Shown here: positions 27,008 to 35,934 of the stretch, one piece after another
Layout of the letters: each line of letters begins with the position of its first letter
How positions within the stretch are numbered: the stretch's first letter is position 1
Assembly: GCA_020348985.1 (NCBI GenBank)
Contig: CP070761.1
Location: 1,732,591-1,796,590 of the forward strand
Origin: Candidatus Thorarchaeota archaeon
GTDB taxonomy: Archaea > Asgardarchaeota > Thorarchaeia > Thorarchaeales > Thorarchaeaceae
Direction: 5' to 3'
Length of the DNA: 64,000 nucleotides
Position numbers and translations under genes: made by a program
The notes under the pieces: generated by a model
Told to the model about the DNA's origin: nothing
Seen by the model: only the letters and a program-made list of their open reading frames with translations
The model's database searches: none

Positions 27008-27978
27008 CCACTTCTTGATCGTTCTTCCATGATTTTCTTCAGGTCTCGAGGTTCGTCGATTTCCTCGAGTTCTACTTGTCTTATCACAGGGATGTCCGAG
27101 AGTGATTCTTCAGCCTTCCCTTCTTCTACGATGATTACAGTATCAGATTCGGTCACGTCCGAGACACTCCGGAGTATCTCAACTCGTTTGTGAAGAACAC
27201 GGCTTCTAAGAGATCCAACTCCAGAAATAACGGCTGGCCCATCCTCTTTCGCTGCGACATGAAATGGAGCTCGATCAGTCCACAGAACTCTCATTCCAAG
27301 ACGCTCGAAGAATTCGTTTACTCTCCGCTCAAGATCAGGAATGGCACGAACACTATCGGGTCTTGTGATGGGCTCGCCCACGAAATCTCTATGCATAACA
27401 TCAATGGGTATGATTAAATCTGTCTCAAGGACTTCCTCTAGTTCATGGGCTATCTCCGTGCTAACGTCCATCTCATTTCGTTCATAAGCTAGAATGGCTC
27501 TTGCAGACACCTGTACACACTCTGCAAGCTCTTCCGTAGTCATGCTCTGCGATAAGCGAGTCTCTCTTAGTCCCTGCCCATCTATCGCAACAAAACGTCC
27601 TCCTCTCTGTATGAACTCTCGAGGCATTTCTTCTTCTGCAATCATTCTGAGGAAACTCTTAGGGGTGATGGATGAGATTCCATACCTTTTGTACAAGACA
27701 CCCTCTTCAAGGATTCCTCTTCGTGTCTTGCCTCCTACAATCAGCGGTGTTGCATTGAAGAAATGTGCAACAAGCTGCAGTGCGTGAGCGTCTTCCTTTG
27801 AAAGTGCATCAATGTTGACCAGGATTTTGATTAGAATGAGCTTGCTTCCCTTTCTTGCCACCAAGTCAAAGCAACTTGGCCTAACATCACATTGAGACGA
27901 CAATGCAAACCCAGCCTGCTCTAGATTATGAACAACATCGTCAATGAGCTGAGTTCGAGCCCTTGTCATCTTCACCAA
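27004..27978 (-). CDS. Putative HTH transcriptional regulator (COG1395-like)
   Basis: The 324-residue protein has an N-terminal domain resembling a restriction-endonuclease/NERD-like fold (CFDLVARKGSKLILIKIL). A Cro/CI-type helix-turn-helix follows near residues 135-185 (RLSQSMTTEELAECVQVSARAILAYER), then a C-terminal domain. This is the layout of the archaeal COG1395 family of predicted regulators. Targets are unknown. It lies upstream of the DUF61 side of the Nop5 operon but is transcribed from its own start. Confidence 0.82.
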   Translation of the reverse strand: MVKMTRARTQLIDDVVHNLEQAGFALSSQCDVRPSCFDLVARKGSKLILIKILVNIDALSKEDAHALQLVAHFFNATPLIVGGKTRRGILEEGVLYKRYGISSITPKSFLRMIAEEEMPREFIQRGGRFVAIDGQGLRETRLSQSMTTEELAECVQVSARAILAYERNEMDVSTEIAHELEEVLETDLIIPIDVMHRDFVGEPITRPDSVRAIPDLERRVNEFFERLGMRVLWTDRAPFHVAAKEDGPAVISGVGSLRSRVLHKRVEILRSVSDVTESDTVIIVEEGKAEESLSDIPVIRQVELEEIDEPRDLKKIMEERSRSG

Positions 27979-28046
27979 TCATGAAAACAGCACATCTTTC
28001 GCTTTTGAGAGTTGCTGAACGAGCGCCATGGTGAATTCCTTTAACA

Positions 28047-28508
28047 TCATCCGTCTTCACGATCTATGTTTATCGCAAAGCCAAGACAGGTTGTGGAAGG
28101 CAGCTCTCTGCGTAGCACTTGGACCTCAGGTCGGACAAGCTGTTCGACCGGTTTCCATGAATGAAAAGCATCCCATTCTAGGTCAACCTGTCCTACGACC
28201 TCTTGAACGACCTTTCGGACCATAAAGAGGTCGGGCTTCTCGCCAGCAACCGTGTATATTCCCCTGCCAAGATCAATTCGTCTGAGTATTATGATTGGGA
28301 GTCTGATATCACCATGATACTGAGAAGGTATATCCTTCTCCAACCTGGCAAGTTCTTCTTGCCGAAACACGGAAACCTGTCCATCCCTTGTCACATAATG
28401 CGGATCACTTGACTTCAGTAGCTCATCAAGCGGTATTCTCTCTCTAGGCAGATGCTCGTTGGCGGTATCAATATCCCTTTCGATCATCCTCTCAATAAAC
28501 GAGCTCAT
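28047..28508 (-). CDS. DUF61 (UPF0216) family protein
   Basis: The 153-residue protein matches the archaeal DUF61 family: an N-terminal IERDIDTANEHLPRERIPL segment, LPIIILRRIDLGRG, and VAGEKPDLFMVRKVV. The function is unknown. Its start overlaps fibrillarin by 4 bases, which itself overlaps Nop5 by 4. All three form one translationally coupled unit, suggesting a role tied to box C/D RNP or rRNA processing (inference). Confidence 0.85.
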   Translation of the reverse strand: MSSFIERMIERDIDTANEHLPRERIPLDELLKSSDPHYVTRDGQVSVFRQEELARLEKDIPSQYHGDIRLPIIILRRIDLGRGIYTVAGEKPDLFMVRKVVQEVVGQVDLEWDAFHSWKPVEQLVRPEVQVLRRELPSTTCLGFAINIDREDG

Positions 28509-29206
28509 TTGAGGGCCTCCGAAACTCTACAAACCGCCATTGCATGATCTTTCTCAAGGGGATCCAGTCTGACAGTTTCTTGCACTTCAATGCCATATTG
28601 ACTCAGAAGAGCAGATTCCTGTCTATAAACATCATCCACCTTTGATGTTGAGTCCACGCTTCTGGCTTTTATGGCAAGAACTCCCCAAGCTCCATACGTG
28701 CAGAAGGACTTCAGATTTTCATAGAGAATCCTTGCCTGATCTGGCTGTGCCACATCCTGATACACAACGTCAATTGTGCCTGCCACAAACGCAGCATAAC
28801 GGTCAGGGTGCCTTGCATCTTCAACTATCGGAACTATGTTTGAGCGTGTTTCTGAGAGCCTCAAGAGGCCTCTGGCAACACGAGGAGAGAATTCCACTGC
28901 GTATACTATCCCCGTTGGTCCGACTATGTCTGAAACATGGCTCACCGTTGTACCTGTAGAAGCGCCGAGATACAAGACTCTTGACCCCGGTTGTATCGGC
29001 ATTTCTTTCATGCCTTTTTGAATTGCAGCTGCCAGCTTCGAACGACGAGGAGTCCAAATCCTGTAATCTCCATCGTCAGACTTCACAATTCTCTCACCAT
29101 ACACACTCTGATTTGGTACCAAGGAGCGAGTTGACAACCAGTACCTATTGTCTTCAACTACATTGAATATACCACTGAATTTGTGAGGCTGTATAGATGT
29201 CATCAC
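28505..29206 (-). CDS. flpA: Fibrillarin, rRNA/tRNA 2'-O-methyltransferase
   Basis: The 233-residue SAM methyltransferase is the catalytic subunit of box C/D sRNPs. It has RVLYLGASTGTTVSHVSDIVG (motif I), YAVEFSPRVARGLL, the IDVVYQDVAQPDQA motif with the catalytic Asp, and AIKARSVD with the catalytic Lys. The length is standard for archaea, without the GAR domain of eukaryotes. It is encoded between Nop5 and DUF61, with 4-base overlaps on both sides. Confidence 0.97.
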   Translation of the reverse strand: MMTSIQPHKFSGIFNVVEDNRYWLSTRSLVPNQSVYGERIVKSDDGDYRIWTPRRSKLAAAIQKGMKEMPIQPGSRVLYLGASTGTTVSHVSDIVGPTGIVYAVEFSPRVARGLLRLSETRSNIVPIVEDARHPDRYAAFVAGTIDVVYQDVAQPDQARILYENLKSFCTYGAWGVLAIKARSVDSTSKVDDVYRQESALLSQYGIEVQETVRLDPLEKDHAMAVCRVSEALK

Positions 29207-30423
29207 TTTCTGCCTCGGGTCTTCTTCCTTGTCCCTTTTCTCTGCTTTTGCTTCCTCTCCGGGTGGTGCTTGGGTTTCTTGGATGGCTTAGGTGGTGGTG
29301 CTTCGGGGTTCTGTCGTCTAATTTCTTCAACTCGTTTCTCAAAATCTCTCCTGAGACTCTCTCCTGCATCACGCTTTGAATACGCATCAATCCGTGATGC
29401 AATAGCTAGCTTGCCTGCAAGAGACCTAGCTATCTTCCCTCTTTGCCAATATGGAGCACTCCGGATGTCGGGTACTTGGTAGATAATCCCATGTTTCGGG
29501 GGGTCAGTGCCAGTCTTGATGCTACGGAATAGTGCCTTCTCAGCTCCAAAGACCTGTATCGTGCTAGATGGCTTCGCCGCAAGTTCTCCCAGTGAACCTG
29601 CCCTGCTAATGAGCCTCGCGCCAACAATCGGTCCTACTAGTGCTGTAACATTTGGTGCCACTTTTTCCATCAATGACGTGACATATTCCTCGAGGTCTTT
29701 TCTCAAGTTGTACTGTCGAACTACCTCCGCGGCAATAAGCTGTATCACTTCAAGGTCAGATTCGCTCAAGCTAGCACCGATGTCATCATCGAGCCCTTCT
29801 AGAATCGCTTTCGTAGTCGATTCCGGTACCCCGGCCTCAAGCAATCCGTCCTTGGTTAGTTCGGTCTTGTTAACATGGCTGCTCACAGTTCTGGCAAAGA
29901 TCTCGTGGTCAGCAATTAGCAGACTCAGAGTAGGATGATACAGAGTATACCACTCTCTTAGCCTCATCGAAACAAGATTGATTGCCTTGTCAATCTCGTC
30001 AATTGCATCAATTGCGTGTTTCACCAGCAGGTCCTTCTCCTCACTGGCCGTACTGATCTTCTGACCAGCCAATCGTAGAGCAACTGCGCGTCTGAAAGAC
30101 GAAATCTCCTCTCGAGTACCAATATCCCCTCGGCTAGCAAGTATCTCGTCCTGAGAGCTTCTAAACCACTTGATTGGTTGACAGTCACTCTCTATCCTTA
30201 TCGGATGGCCGATTAGTTCTGCAAGTGCTCGAGCCAAGGCTCTATCGTCAACTGCAACCTCATTCTCTGGAAAGATTGCCAAGGTTGATGCGATCTCTTT
30301 CAATTGATCGGTTGGAGTGCCATTGCTTATCGACATCATGTTTTCAGCGGCCAGTTCAACGTCAGGGAAAGTCAAGATCTCTCCTACCACGTTGCTCTCC
30401 GCATCTAAGACGAAAAGACCCAT
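29203..30423 (-). CDS. nop5: Nop5 (Nop56/58) box C/D RNP core protein
   Basis: The 406-residue scaffold joins fibrillarin and L7Ae in C/D sRNPs. It shows the N-terminal fibrillarin-binding domain, the coiled coil (about 140-240), and the Nop domain with NVTALVGPIVGARLISRAGSLGELA, PSSTIQVFGAEKALFR and the KHGIIYQ segment. It ends in a basic tail rich in K, R and P (about 375-406), like the eukaryotic proteins. It is the first gene of the nop5-flpA-DUF61 operon. Confidence 0.97.
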   Translation of the reverse strand: MGLFVLDAESNVVGEILTFPDVELAAENMMSISNGTPTDQLKEIASTLAIFPENEVAVDDRALARALAELIGHPIRIESDCQPIKWFRSSQDEILASRGDIGTREEISSFRRAVALRLAGQKISTASEEKDLLVKHAIDAIDEIDKAINLVSMRLREWYTLYHPTLSLLIADHEIFARTVSSHVNKTELTKDGLLEAGVPESTTKAILEGLDDDIGASLSESDLEVIQLIAAEVVRQYNLRKDLEEYVTSLMEKVAPNVTALVGPIVGARLISRAGSLGELAAKPSSTIQVFGAEKALFRSIKTGTDPPKHGIIYQVPDIRSAPYWQRGKIARSLAGKLAIASRIDAYSKRDAGESLRRDFEKRVEEIRRQNPEAPPPKPSKKPKHHPERKQKQRKGTRKKTRGRK

Positions 30424-30543
30424 GATTGTATGGCAGAGATAGATTGGCAGGGTGCTTCACCACCGAAAGCCTCTCCGGATGACATTCGGATAAGTCTGTC
30501 CATCTCGCACGCCACTGAGCTTATTACGCCCAATATTGAAGAT

Positions 30544-30548
30544 GGAGG
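30544..30548 (+). promoter_or_regulatory. Shine-Dalgarno GGAGG upstream of pyrD
   Basis: GGAGG sits 4 bases before GTG 30553, which is in a different frame from pyrD, and 12 bases before TTG 30561, the first in-frame start. The mismatch suggests a frame change near the pyrD 5' end (see findings). Confidence 0.45.
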
Positions 30549-30560
30549 CAAGGTGACGCT

Positions 30561-31430
30561 TTGGAAGTCCGCGGTTATTGGCTTGCATCCGGAATCTTGG
30601 GCGTCACTGGCGCAATAATGCGAAGAGTCAGTGAGGCCGGAGCCGACGTCATTGTAACAAAATCGATTGGGCTCGTTCCGAGAAAGGGAAATGAAGGGCC
30701 TATTCTAGCGGCTTCTCATGGGGGCCTGCTAAATGCAGTAGGACTTACTAATCCTGGTATTGATGGTTTTGCTGAAGAGCTAGCTGTACTGAAGTCAGCT
30801 GGCCTGCCGGTTGTACTCAGCATCTTTGGAAACACCCTGGAAGAGGTAAAAAAGGTCGCTAGCAAAGGATCTGAACTCAATCCTGACGGAATCGAATTGA
30901 ACCTTTCATGTCCTCACGTCGAGATAGGGCAGATAGCTCATGACCCCGAATTAACGTTCAAGTTTGTCAAGGAAGTAAAGGGAGTCGTTGATTGCCCAGT
31001 GTATGCGAAGCTAACACCTAACGCATCCGACTATGTTTCTGTAGGTCTGGCGGCTGAGAGGGCTGAGGCAGATGCTGTGGTCGCCATTAACACGTTGAGA
31101 GGAATGAAGATTGACATCGTTCAGAGGTGTCCGGTGCTCGGAAACAAGGTGGGAGGTTTATCGGGCCCACCTATCTTCCCAGTAGCTGTACGTTGCGTTT
31201 ATGATTTGTACAGAGCACTATCGATTCCTATAGTCGGCGTGGGTGGCGTGACATCATGGGAAGATGCAGTTGAGATGCATCTGGCAGGGGCAAGTGCCAT
31301 TCAGATAGGAACTGCAGTGCTGGATGGACTCGATATCTTCGGTAGGATCAAAGATGGTGTTCAGAAGTACCTTAGTGAACATGGATTCTCTTCAGCAGAT
31401 GAGATTGTAGGTCTGGCGGCGAGGAAATAG
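30561..31430 (+). CDS. pyrD: Dihydroorotate dehydrogenase, catalytic subunit (type 1B); 5' end uncertain
   Basis: The FMN-dependent TIM-barrel enzyme oxidises dihydroorotate to orotate. It has LASGILG near the start, TKSIGLVPRKGNEGP, ELNLSCPHVE, VYAKLTPN, VVAINTLRG, GGLSGPPIFPVA and VGVGGVTSWEDAVEMHLAGASAIQIG for FMN phosphate binding. The frame opens at TTG 30561 and lacks about six N-terminal residues usual before LASG. pyrK follows after 2 bases, so this is the two-subunit, NAD-linked form. Confidence 0.9.
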   Translation: MEVRGYWLASGILGVTGAIMRRVSEAGADVIVTKSIGLVPRKGNEGPILAASHGGLLNAVGLTNPGIDGFAEELAVLKSAGLPVVLSIFGNTLEEVKKVASKGSELNPDGIELNLSCPHVEIGQIAHDPELTFKFVKEVKGVVDCPVYAKLTPNASDYVSVGLAAERAEADAVVAINTLRGMKIDIVQRCPVLGNKVGGLSGPPIFPVAVRCVYDLYRALSIPIVGVGGVTSWEDAVEMHLAGASAIQIGTAVLDGLDIFGRIKDGVQKYLSEHGFSSADEIVGLAARK

Positions 31431-31432
31431 GC

Positions 31433-32251
31433 ATGGATGTTGAAACACTTCTGGGACGGCCAAAATCGGTGAAGATAGCCAGAGTCGTTACCGAGACCAA
31501 GAGGGCCAGAACAATCACGTTCAATCCACAAGTCAATCATCAGGAGATTAGATCTGGGCAGTTCCTAATGGTTTGGATTCCAGATGAAGATGAGATTCCA
31601 ATGAGTGTTTCATTGAGCAATTCATCCGAGATAGGAATCACCGTCTTGCCAGTTGGTACGGCGACAGAGGCCCTTGCGTCGATGAGCGTGGGTCAATATA
31701 TCGGGATAAGGGGGCCATTTGGGACACACTTCTCGACGGATGTAGAGAATGCATTGGTTGTGGGCGGTGGTATCGGCACAGCACCCCTCCGGTTGCTTGT
31801 CTATGATCTATTAGAATCTGGTTCTTCTGTCACCTTTCTGATTGCCGCGAGAACACGAGACGATCTCCTTTTCATCAAGGAGTTCAGCAAAGTTCCCAAA
31901 GTCAATCTACTGACTTCCACGGATGATGGGAGTCACGGTATGAAAGGATTGGCCACAGATTCAGTTTTGAAGATCCTTAAAGAAGCAACATTCGACAAAC
32001 TCTACACATGTGGACCCGAGCCGATGATGAAGGATTTACATACGATTTCTTCACAGCATGGCATTTTCATGGAAGCCTCTCTTGAACGATTCATGAAATG
32101 CGGCTGTGGAATCTGTGGAACATGTGCTCTCGATCCAACTGGAGACCTAGTGTGTGTGGAAGGCCCAGTTTTCACCAGCAAGATGCTAGATGCAATTGAG
32201 GAATTCGGGCATTACCACCGCGATTCCACTGGAGCCAGAACTGAGTTCTAG
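31433..32251 (+). CDS. pyrK: Dihydroorotate dehydrogenase electron-transfer subunit
   Basis: The 272-residue ferredoxin-reductase-type protein has an FAD-binding beta barrel with GQFLMVW and PMSVS. An NAD-binding half follows with VVGGGIGTAPLRLL and YTCGPEPMMKDL. The C-terminal [2Fe-2S] ligands CGCGICGTC...C are at about 222-241. It passes electrons from PyrD FMN to NAD. The two genes are 2 bases apart, so they are co-translated. All cofactor motifs are intact. Confidence 0.94.
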   Translation: MDVETLLGRPKSVKIARVVTETKRARTITFNPQVNHQEIRSGQFLMVWIPDEDEIPMSVSLSNSSEIGITVLPVGTATEALASMSVGQYIGIRGPFGTHFSTDVENALVVGGGIGTAPLRLLVYDLLESGSSVTFLIAARTRDDLLFIKEFSKVPKVNLLTSTDDGSHGMKGLATDSVLKILKEATFDKLYTCGPEPMMKDLHTISSQHGIFMEASLERFMKCGCGICGTCALDPTGDLVCVEGPVFTSKMLDAIEEFGHYHRDSTGARTEF

Positions 32252-32290
32252 GATCAAAGAAAGAGACGAAAGCAAACCGGTTTTGGATAG

Positions 32291-32452
32291 CTACCTTCTA
32301 ACACCAACAACCTGGCCCTTAATGAACCTCTTAACGTAGTTTCTTTTGTTGCGTATGCGTGGAATTGGAGTGTGTCTCTCACGGCCCTGAACCTTTGGAG
32401 TCGACTCCCGAACCTTTCCAGCCTTTGTGAGCGAACCATGTGAACCAGGCAT
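32291..32452 (-). CDS. rps30e: 30S ribosomal protein S30e
   Basis: The 53-residue basic protein has the S30e signature [19 protein letters not shown] followed by [13 protein letters not shown]. It is shared by eukaryotes and part of the archaea. ATG 32452 is chosen because S30e starts with MPGSHGS, and GGGGAAG precedes it. No ubiquitin-like (FUBI) fusion is present. It is a single-gene unit, convergent with pyrK and divergent from elp3. Confidence 0.93.
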   Translation of the reverse strand: MPGSHGSLTKAGKVRESTPKVQGRERHTPIPRIRNKRNYVKRFIKGQVVGVRR

Positions 32453-32598
32453 GTTTCTTCCCCGTTCGTTTCTATGCATCAAACCGAGATGTTCTCATAA
32501 AAAGATATCCAATCGACACATGGTTAGATCCGGCCAGTTACATCGCCAGCATTCAGACCACATGGTTTTAACCAGATTGATGCTGCGTTGCAGCAAGA

Positions 32599-34194
32599 AT
32601 GTCCGAGTCCGACTATGAATTCTACAGAGCGATTATCGATGCATTGCTTAGTTCGGAGAAGGTACTCACAAGACAAACAATCAACCAGATCAAGAATAAG
32701 ATCTGCTCGAAATTCAAGAAACAGGAAGTTCCTACAAATGCCGATGTTCTCCTGGCTGCAGTCCCCGAGGAACTGGAAATCCTTCGGCCGCTGATGAGAA
32801 AGAGACCTGTCAGAACTGTCTCTGGGGTTTCTGTAGTCGCGGTTATGACCGAACCTCATAAGTGCCCTCATGGTAAGTGTGCATACTGCCCAGGAGGTCC
32901 TGATGCTGGAGTGCCACAGAGCTATACAGGTCATGAACCTGCTACGATGAGGGGTCTTCAACACGAATTCGACCCCTTTCGTCAAGTTCAGGGGAGACTT
33001 GACCAGCTCCAGACTATTGGACACAGTGTAGAGAAGACAGAACTAATTGTGATGGGCGGTGACTGGTGCTCCAAACCAGCTGAATACCGCGAATGGTTCG
33101 TGAAGTCGTGTTTCGATGCAATGAACGGCGTTCCTAGTCCTAATCTTGAAGCTACAAAGCAAGCTAACGAGACGGCGAGTGTCAGAAATATCGGCCTTAC
33201 TTTCGAGACACGTCCCGATTGGGTGAGCAAGGATACCGTCGACGAGATGCTTAGAATGGGAGCCACACGTGTAGAGCTTGGTGTCCAGTCTCTTTCCGAT
33301 AGAATACTTGCGAATGTCCAAAGAGGACATGGTGTTGAGGCAACAATCAAGGCCACAAAGACACTTCGTGACAGCGGTCTGAAGGTATGTTATCATATGA
33401 TGCCAGGTCTTCCAGGCAGCTCGGTTGAAAACGATCTCAGTGAATTCTCAAAGCTGTTTCAGGACCCTAGATTCAGACCGGATATGCTCAAGCTCTACCC
33501 AACAATCGTCGTGAAGAATACTGAACTCTACGACTGGTGGGTTTCCGGGAAGTACAAGCCGTATGAGACCGATGTAGTTGTGGACTTGGCGGCCAAAGCT
33601 ATCAGTAGGATGCCCGAATATGTGCGTATTCAGAGGATGCAGAGAGACATCCCCCTGCATCAGATTGAGGCAGGTCTGAACAAAGGTAATCTAAGAGAAC
33701 TCGTCCATCGAAGAATGCTTCAGATGGGTCTTAGAAACCCCACCATTAGATACCGAGAGGTGGGTCACTTCCAGATGAGATCCGAGGAAGAGATTGACCC
33801 TGACAAGATACAAGCTGTTCGACGCGAGTACGATGCGGGAGATGGGACAGAGGTATTCCTTTCTTTTGAAGAGCCCGACTTGGATGTCATTTTCGGATTT
33901 CTGCGATTGCGAATTCCTAGCGAAGGTGCTCATAGACCTGAAATCACTGACAGGCCATGCGCTCTTATCAGAGAGCTGAGGGTCTATGGACCGGTAGTGG
34001 AAATTGGCGATCGCGACCCTGAAGGATGGCAGCATCGTGGCATGGGTGAAGAGATGATTTCAATGGCCGAGGACACTGGGAGAGATGAATTTGGGGCCCA
34101 GATGCTGCTTGTGAACAGCGGTCTCGGAGTAAAGGGGTATTATCGATCACTTGGATTCCGTGATGCTGGTCCATACCTTGAGAAAGAGCTTTAG
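32599..34194 (+). CDS. elp3: Elp3-family tRNA uridine-34 modification enzyme
   Basis: The 531-residue protein has a radical SAM domain with cysteines in PHKCPHGKCAYCPGG (about residues 90-102). The conserved block PQSYTGHEPATMRG and GVEL-type barrel motifs follow. A C-terminal GNAT acetyltransferase domain has GWQHRGMGEEMI and YYRSLGF. Elp3 adds carboxymethyl groups to wobble U34 of tRNA. The length matches the family. The end overlaps the convergent alpha/beta hydrolase by 4 bases. The ATG/GTG start near 32599 follows the poorly conserved N-terminus. Confidence 0.94.
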   Translation: MSESDYEFYRAIIDALLSSEKVLTRQTINQIKNKICSKFKKQEVPTNADVLLAAVPEELEILRPLMRKRPVRTVSGVSVVAVMTEPHKCPHGKCAYCPGGPDAGVPQSYTGHEPATMRGLQHEFDPFRQVQGRLDQLQTIGHSVEKTELIVMGGDWCSKPAEYREWFVKSCFDAMNGVPSPNLEATKQANETASVRNIGLTFETRPDWVSKDTVDEMLRMGATRVELGVQSLSDRILANVQRGHGVEATIKATKTLRDSGLKVCYHMMPGLPGSSVENDLSEFSKLFQDPRFRPDMLKLYPTIVVKNTELYDWWVSGKYKPYETDVVVDLAAKAISRMPEYVRIQRMQRDIPLHQIEAGLNKGNLRELVHRRMLQMGLRNPTIRYREVGHFQMRSEEEIDPDKIQAVRREYDAGDGTEVFLSFEEPDLDVIFGFLRLRIPSEGAHRPEITDRPCALIRELRVYGPVVEIGDRDPEGWQHRGMGEEMISMAEDTGRDEFGAQMLLVNSGLGVKGYYRSLGFRDAGPYLEKEL

Positions 34195-34979
34195 AACACG
34201 TGTTCCAAGAACTCATCCAACACTCGATTGAACTCTCCGGGGTTCTCCAAGTTTGACGCATGTCCTGCATCAGGGATTAGCACTTTCTTCGAGTCTTCAA
34301 TAAGTTCAAACATCTTCTCTGCGTGAGGAAAGGCTGCCTTTCGTTCATTTTCTCCCAAGACTACCAGTGTGGGCACTTTAATCGTGGCAAGGTCTAGAAG
34401 ATCAAAACCATAGATTGCATCAATCAACTTGAGAAACTCCCCTTGGTCCATACGAAGTTGTTCCTGAATCAGGTATTCTCGCACGTCTTCCTTCATGTCA
34501 AAGTACCCAAATGACCACTTCGCGTAGTCTTCGGGGCTTTTTCGGCGTACATACCACTTCACAAGATTCGATGGAAACATCCATTTCTGGAGCTTGTCTG
34601 ACCATGTCAGAGCCGACGCAACTGCCGTGTCAGCCAGTACAAGTCCAGCGAGATTCGATTGGTATTTCACGGCGTACTCTTGACATACCATTCCTCCGAG
34701 AGACAGGCCACCTATGACTGGATGTTCTACTTCAAGGGCAGTCAGCAGAGCATGTAGGTCATCTGCAAAAAGCGCGCAGCTGTACTTCCTATCAGACCCG
34801 GTCGATTTGCCATGTCCTCTAAGATCATACGTGATGACACTGTATCGATTTGAGAAGTGCTTGACCTGAGGATGCCAATTATCGTGAGATCCCGCAGCTC
34901 CGTGAACGAATACGAGTGTACTTCCTTCCCCGGCAATTTCATAATAGGTTTTTATGTCGCCTGTCGCGATTAGAGGCAT
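34191..34979 (-). CDS. Alpha/beta hydrolase
   Basis: The 262-residue protein has the alpha/beta-hydrolase fold. The oxyanion segment FVHGAAGSHDNW lies near residue 25, the nucleophile elbow GGLSLGG at about 92-98 (Ser), LVVLGENE near the acid position (about 210), and DAGHASNLENP with the catalytic His at about 237. It is close to the non-haem chloroperoxidase/esterase group. The substrate is unknown. It is convergent with elp3. Downstream of its start lies the small cassette containing the DUF4760-like gene. Confidence 0.88.
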   Translation of the reverse strand: MPLIATGDIKTYYEIAGEGSTLVFVHGAAGSHDNWHPQVKHFSNRYSVITYDLRGHGKSTGSDRKYSCALFADDLHALLTALEVEHPVIGGLSLGGMVCQEYAVKYQSNLAGLVLADTAVASALTWSDKLQKWMFPSNLVKWYVRRKSPEDYAKWSFGYFDMKEDVREYLIQEQLRMDQGEFLKLIDAIYGFDLLDLATIKVPTLVVLGENERKAAFPHAEKMFELIEDSKKVLIPDAGHASNLENPGEFNRVLDEFLEHVF

Positions 34980-35027
34980 AGCTCAACTTGATGACTTCGA
35001 GGACAAAAAACCTCTGATAGAAAGAGG

Positions 35028-35046
35028 ATGGCGCCGAGGATGAGAT
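35028..35046 (-). repeat. Partial copy of the tRNA-Ser 3' end (candidate attachment-site remnant)
   Basis: These 19 bases match 35824-35842 at 18 positions, in the same orientation. They correspond to exon 3 of the tRNA-Ser (half T stem, acceptor 3' strand, discriminator, CCA). The match ends at the exon 3/intron boundary. The two copies flank about 780 bases containing one gene. Confidence 0.55.
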
Positions 35047-35176
35047 TGGGCTTACATTGAGGCTTCATCTCTCACAGGATGCTTTTGATTAAGTTCAACT
35101 AGCTCGAAATGCAACTGGTCAACCGTGTTTCTCAAGCACACTAGCGCTCCCAGAACCAGTGGACTGAGGATGTCAC

Positions 35177-35728
35177 TTATGATTTTGGATTCTCACTCTG
35201 CCTGGTCAAACTAGGGTCTTCCTGTTCACCTGGAACTGGGGAACGGTATCCAAGCTTCTTGAGAGTTTCATATAGGAATTTGCTGGAGTCAATTGATTCT
35301 GATGTTCTCCAGCGCCCTGCTATCTTTGTTTGAATAGGTTCGATTTTCTCCCACCATGCCATGGCAATTACTGCCATTGCTTCAGGAATTAGTTCCGCAT
35401 CAGTAATTTTGACTTCTAGTAGCTTTCCCATAGAGTCAAAAAAGGAGCTAACATGGACGAACTTTGCCCAATCTTTCCGACTGGCTGTTGGCCCATATTT
35501 TGCCATGAACTGTTCATAGTTGCCCCAGCTCCACTCACCAACAACTTCGAACAAGCTCTCAAGGAACTCCTGGTCGGCCTGTTTATGAAAATCCAGGAAT
35601 ATAGATGCTCGTCTTGACTTTGCTAGGTTTCTAATAGAAAGGACACTCATGATAACTCCTACCACGACGCTCATTGCTGCTACAATTACCGAAATAGTCT
35701 GTAAGTCTAACTCCTGCATGAATGCCAC
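35177..35728 (-). CDS. Membrane-anchored DUF4760-like protein
   Basis: The 183-residue protein has one N-terminal TM helix (about residues 9-30) followed by a cytoplasmic helical domain (SRRASIFLDFHKQADQEFLES, then WAKFVHVSSFFDSMGKLLEVKI). It resembles DUF4760-type proteins, which have no firm function. It is the only gene between tRNA-Ser and a duplicate of that tRNA's 3' end, so it may have arrived on a small integrated element. The C-terminal tail is charged and low in complexity. Confidence 0.6.
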   Translation of the reverse strand: MAFMQELDLQTISVIVAAMSVVVGVIMSVLSIRNLAKSRRASIFLDFHKQADQEFLESLFEVVGEWSWGNYEQFMAKYGPTASRKDWAKFVHVSSFFDSMGKLLEVKITDAELIPEAMAVIAMAWWEKIEPIQTKIAGRWRTSESIDSSKFLYETLKKLGYRSPVPGEQEDPSLTRQSENPKS

Positions 35729-35842
35729 CCGACATCTCTTGTGTAACCTGATGGGAAGAATCTCTCATATAAAAGACCTATCCGCATTTTCTGTGGCTGG
35801 GCATATCCTGGGGTAATGAGAAAATGGCGCCGAGGGTGAGAT

Positions 35843-35872
35843 GTGTTCAATCTCGTCGAATTGACGAAATTC
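35843..35872 (-). other. tRNA-Ser intron 2, T loop position 58/59
   Basis: This 30-base non-canonical intron has a central helix GTTC/GAAC, bulges AA^G and AC^A, and an inner helix AATTTCGTC/GACGAGATT with one G-U pair. Its removal gives the standard T loop TTCAAAT. Confidence 0.88.
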
Positions 35873-35902
35873 TTGAACTCACGCGTCCATAGGACACTGG
35901 TT

Positions 35903-35934
35903 TGCTTGGTCATCAGCTTCGGAAGAAACTGGTA
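35903..35934 (-). other. tRNA-Ser intron 1, position 37/38
   Basis: This 32-base intron restores the anticodon loop when removed. The bulge-helix-bulge core CTTG/CAAG is perfect, flanked by three-base bulges. Confidence 0.85.

Noticed and set aside
30430..30618. 62-codon frame upstream of pyrD as an independent gene
   Set aside because: No family resemblance except its last residues, which look like the missing PyrD N-terminus; discussed as a frame break instead.
34985..35020. Possible box C/D small RNA (TTGATGA ... CTGA) before the tRNA-Ser fragment
   Set aside because: The C box has a mismatch, and no convincing C'/D' pair with proper spacing follows.
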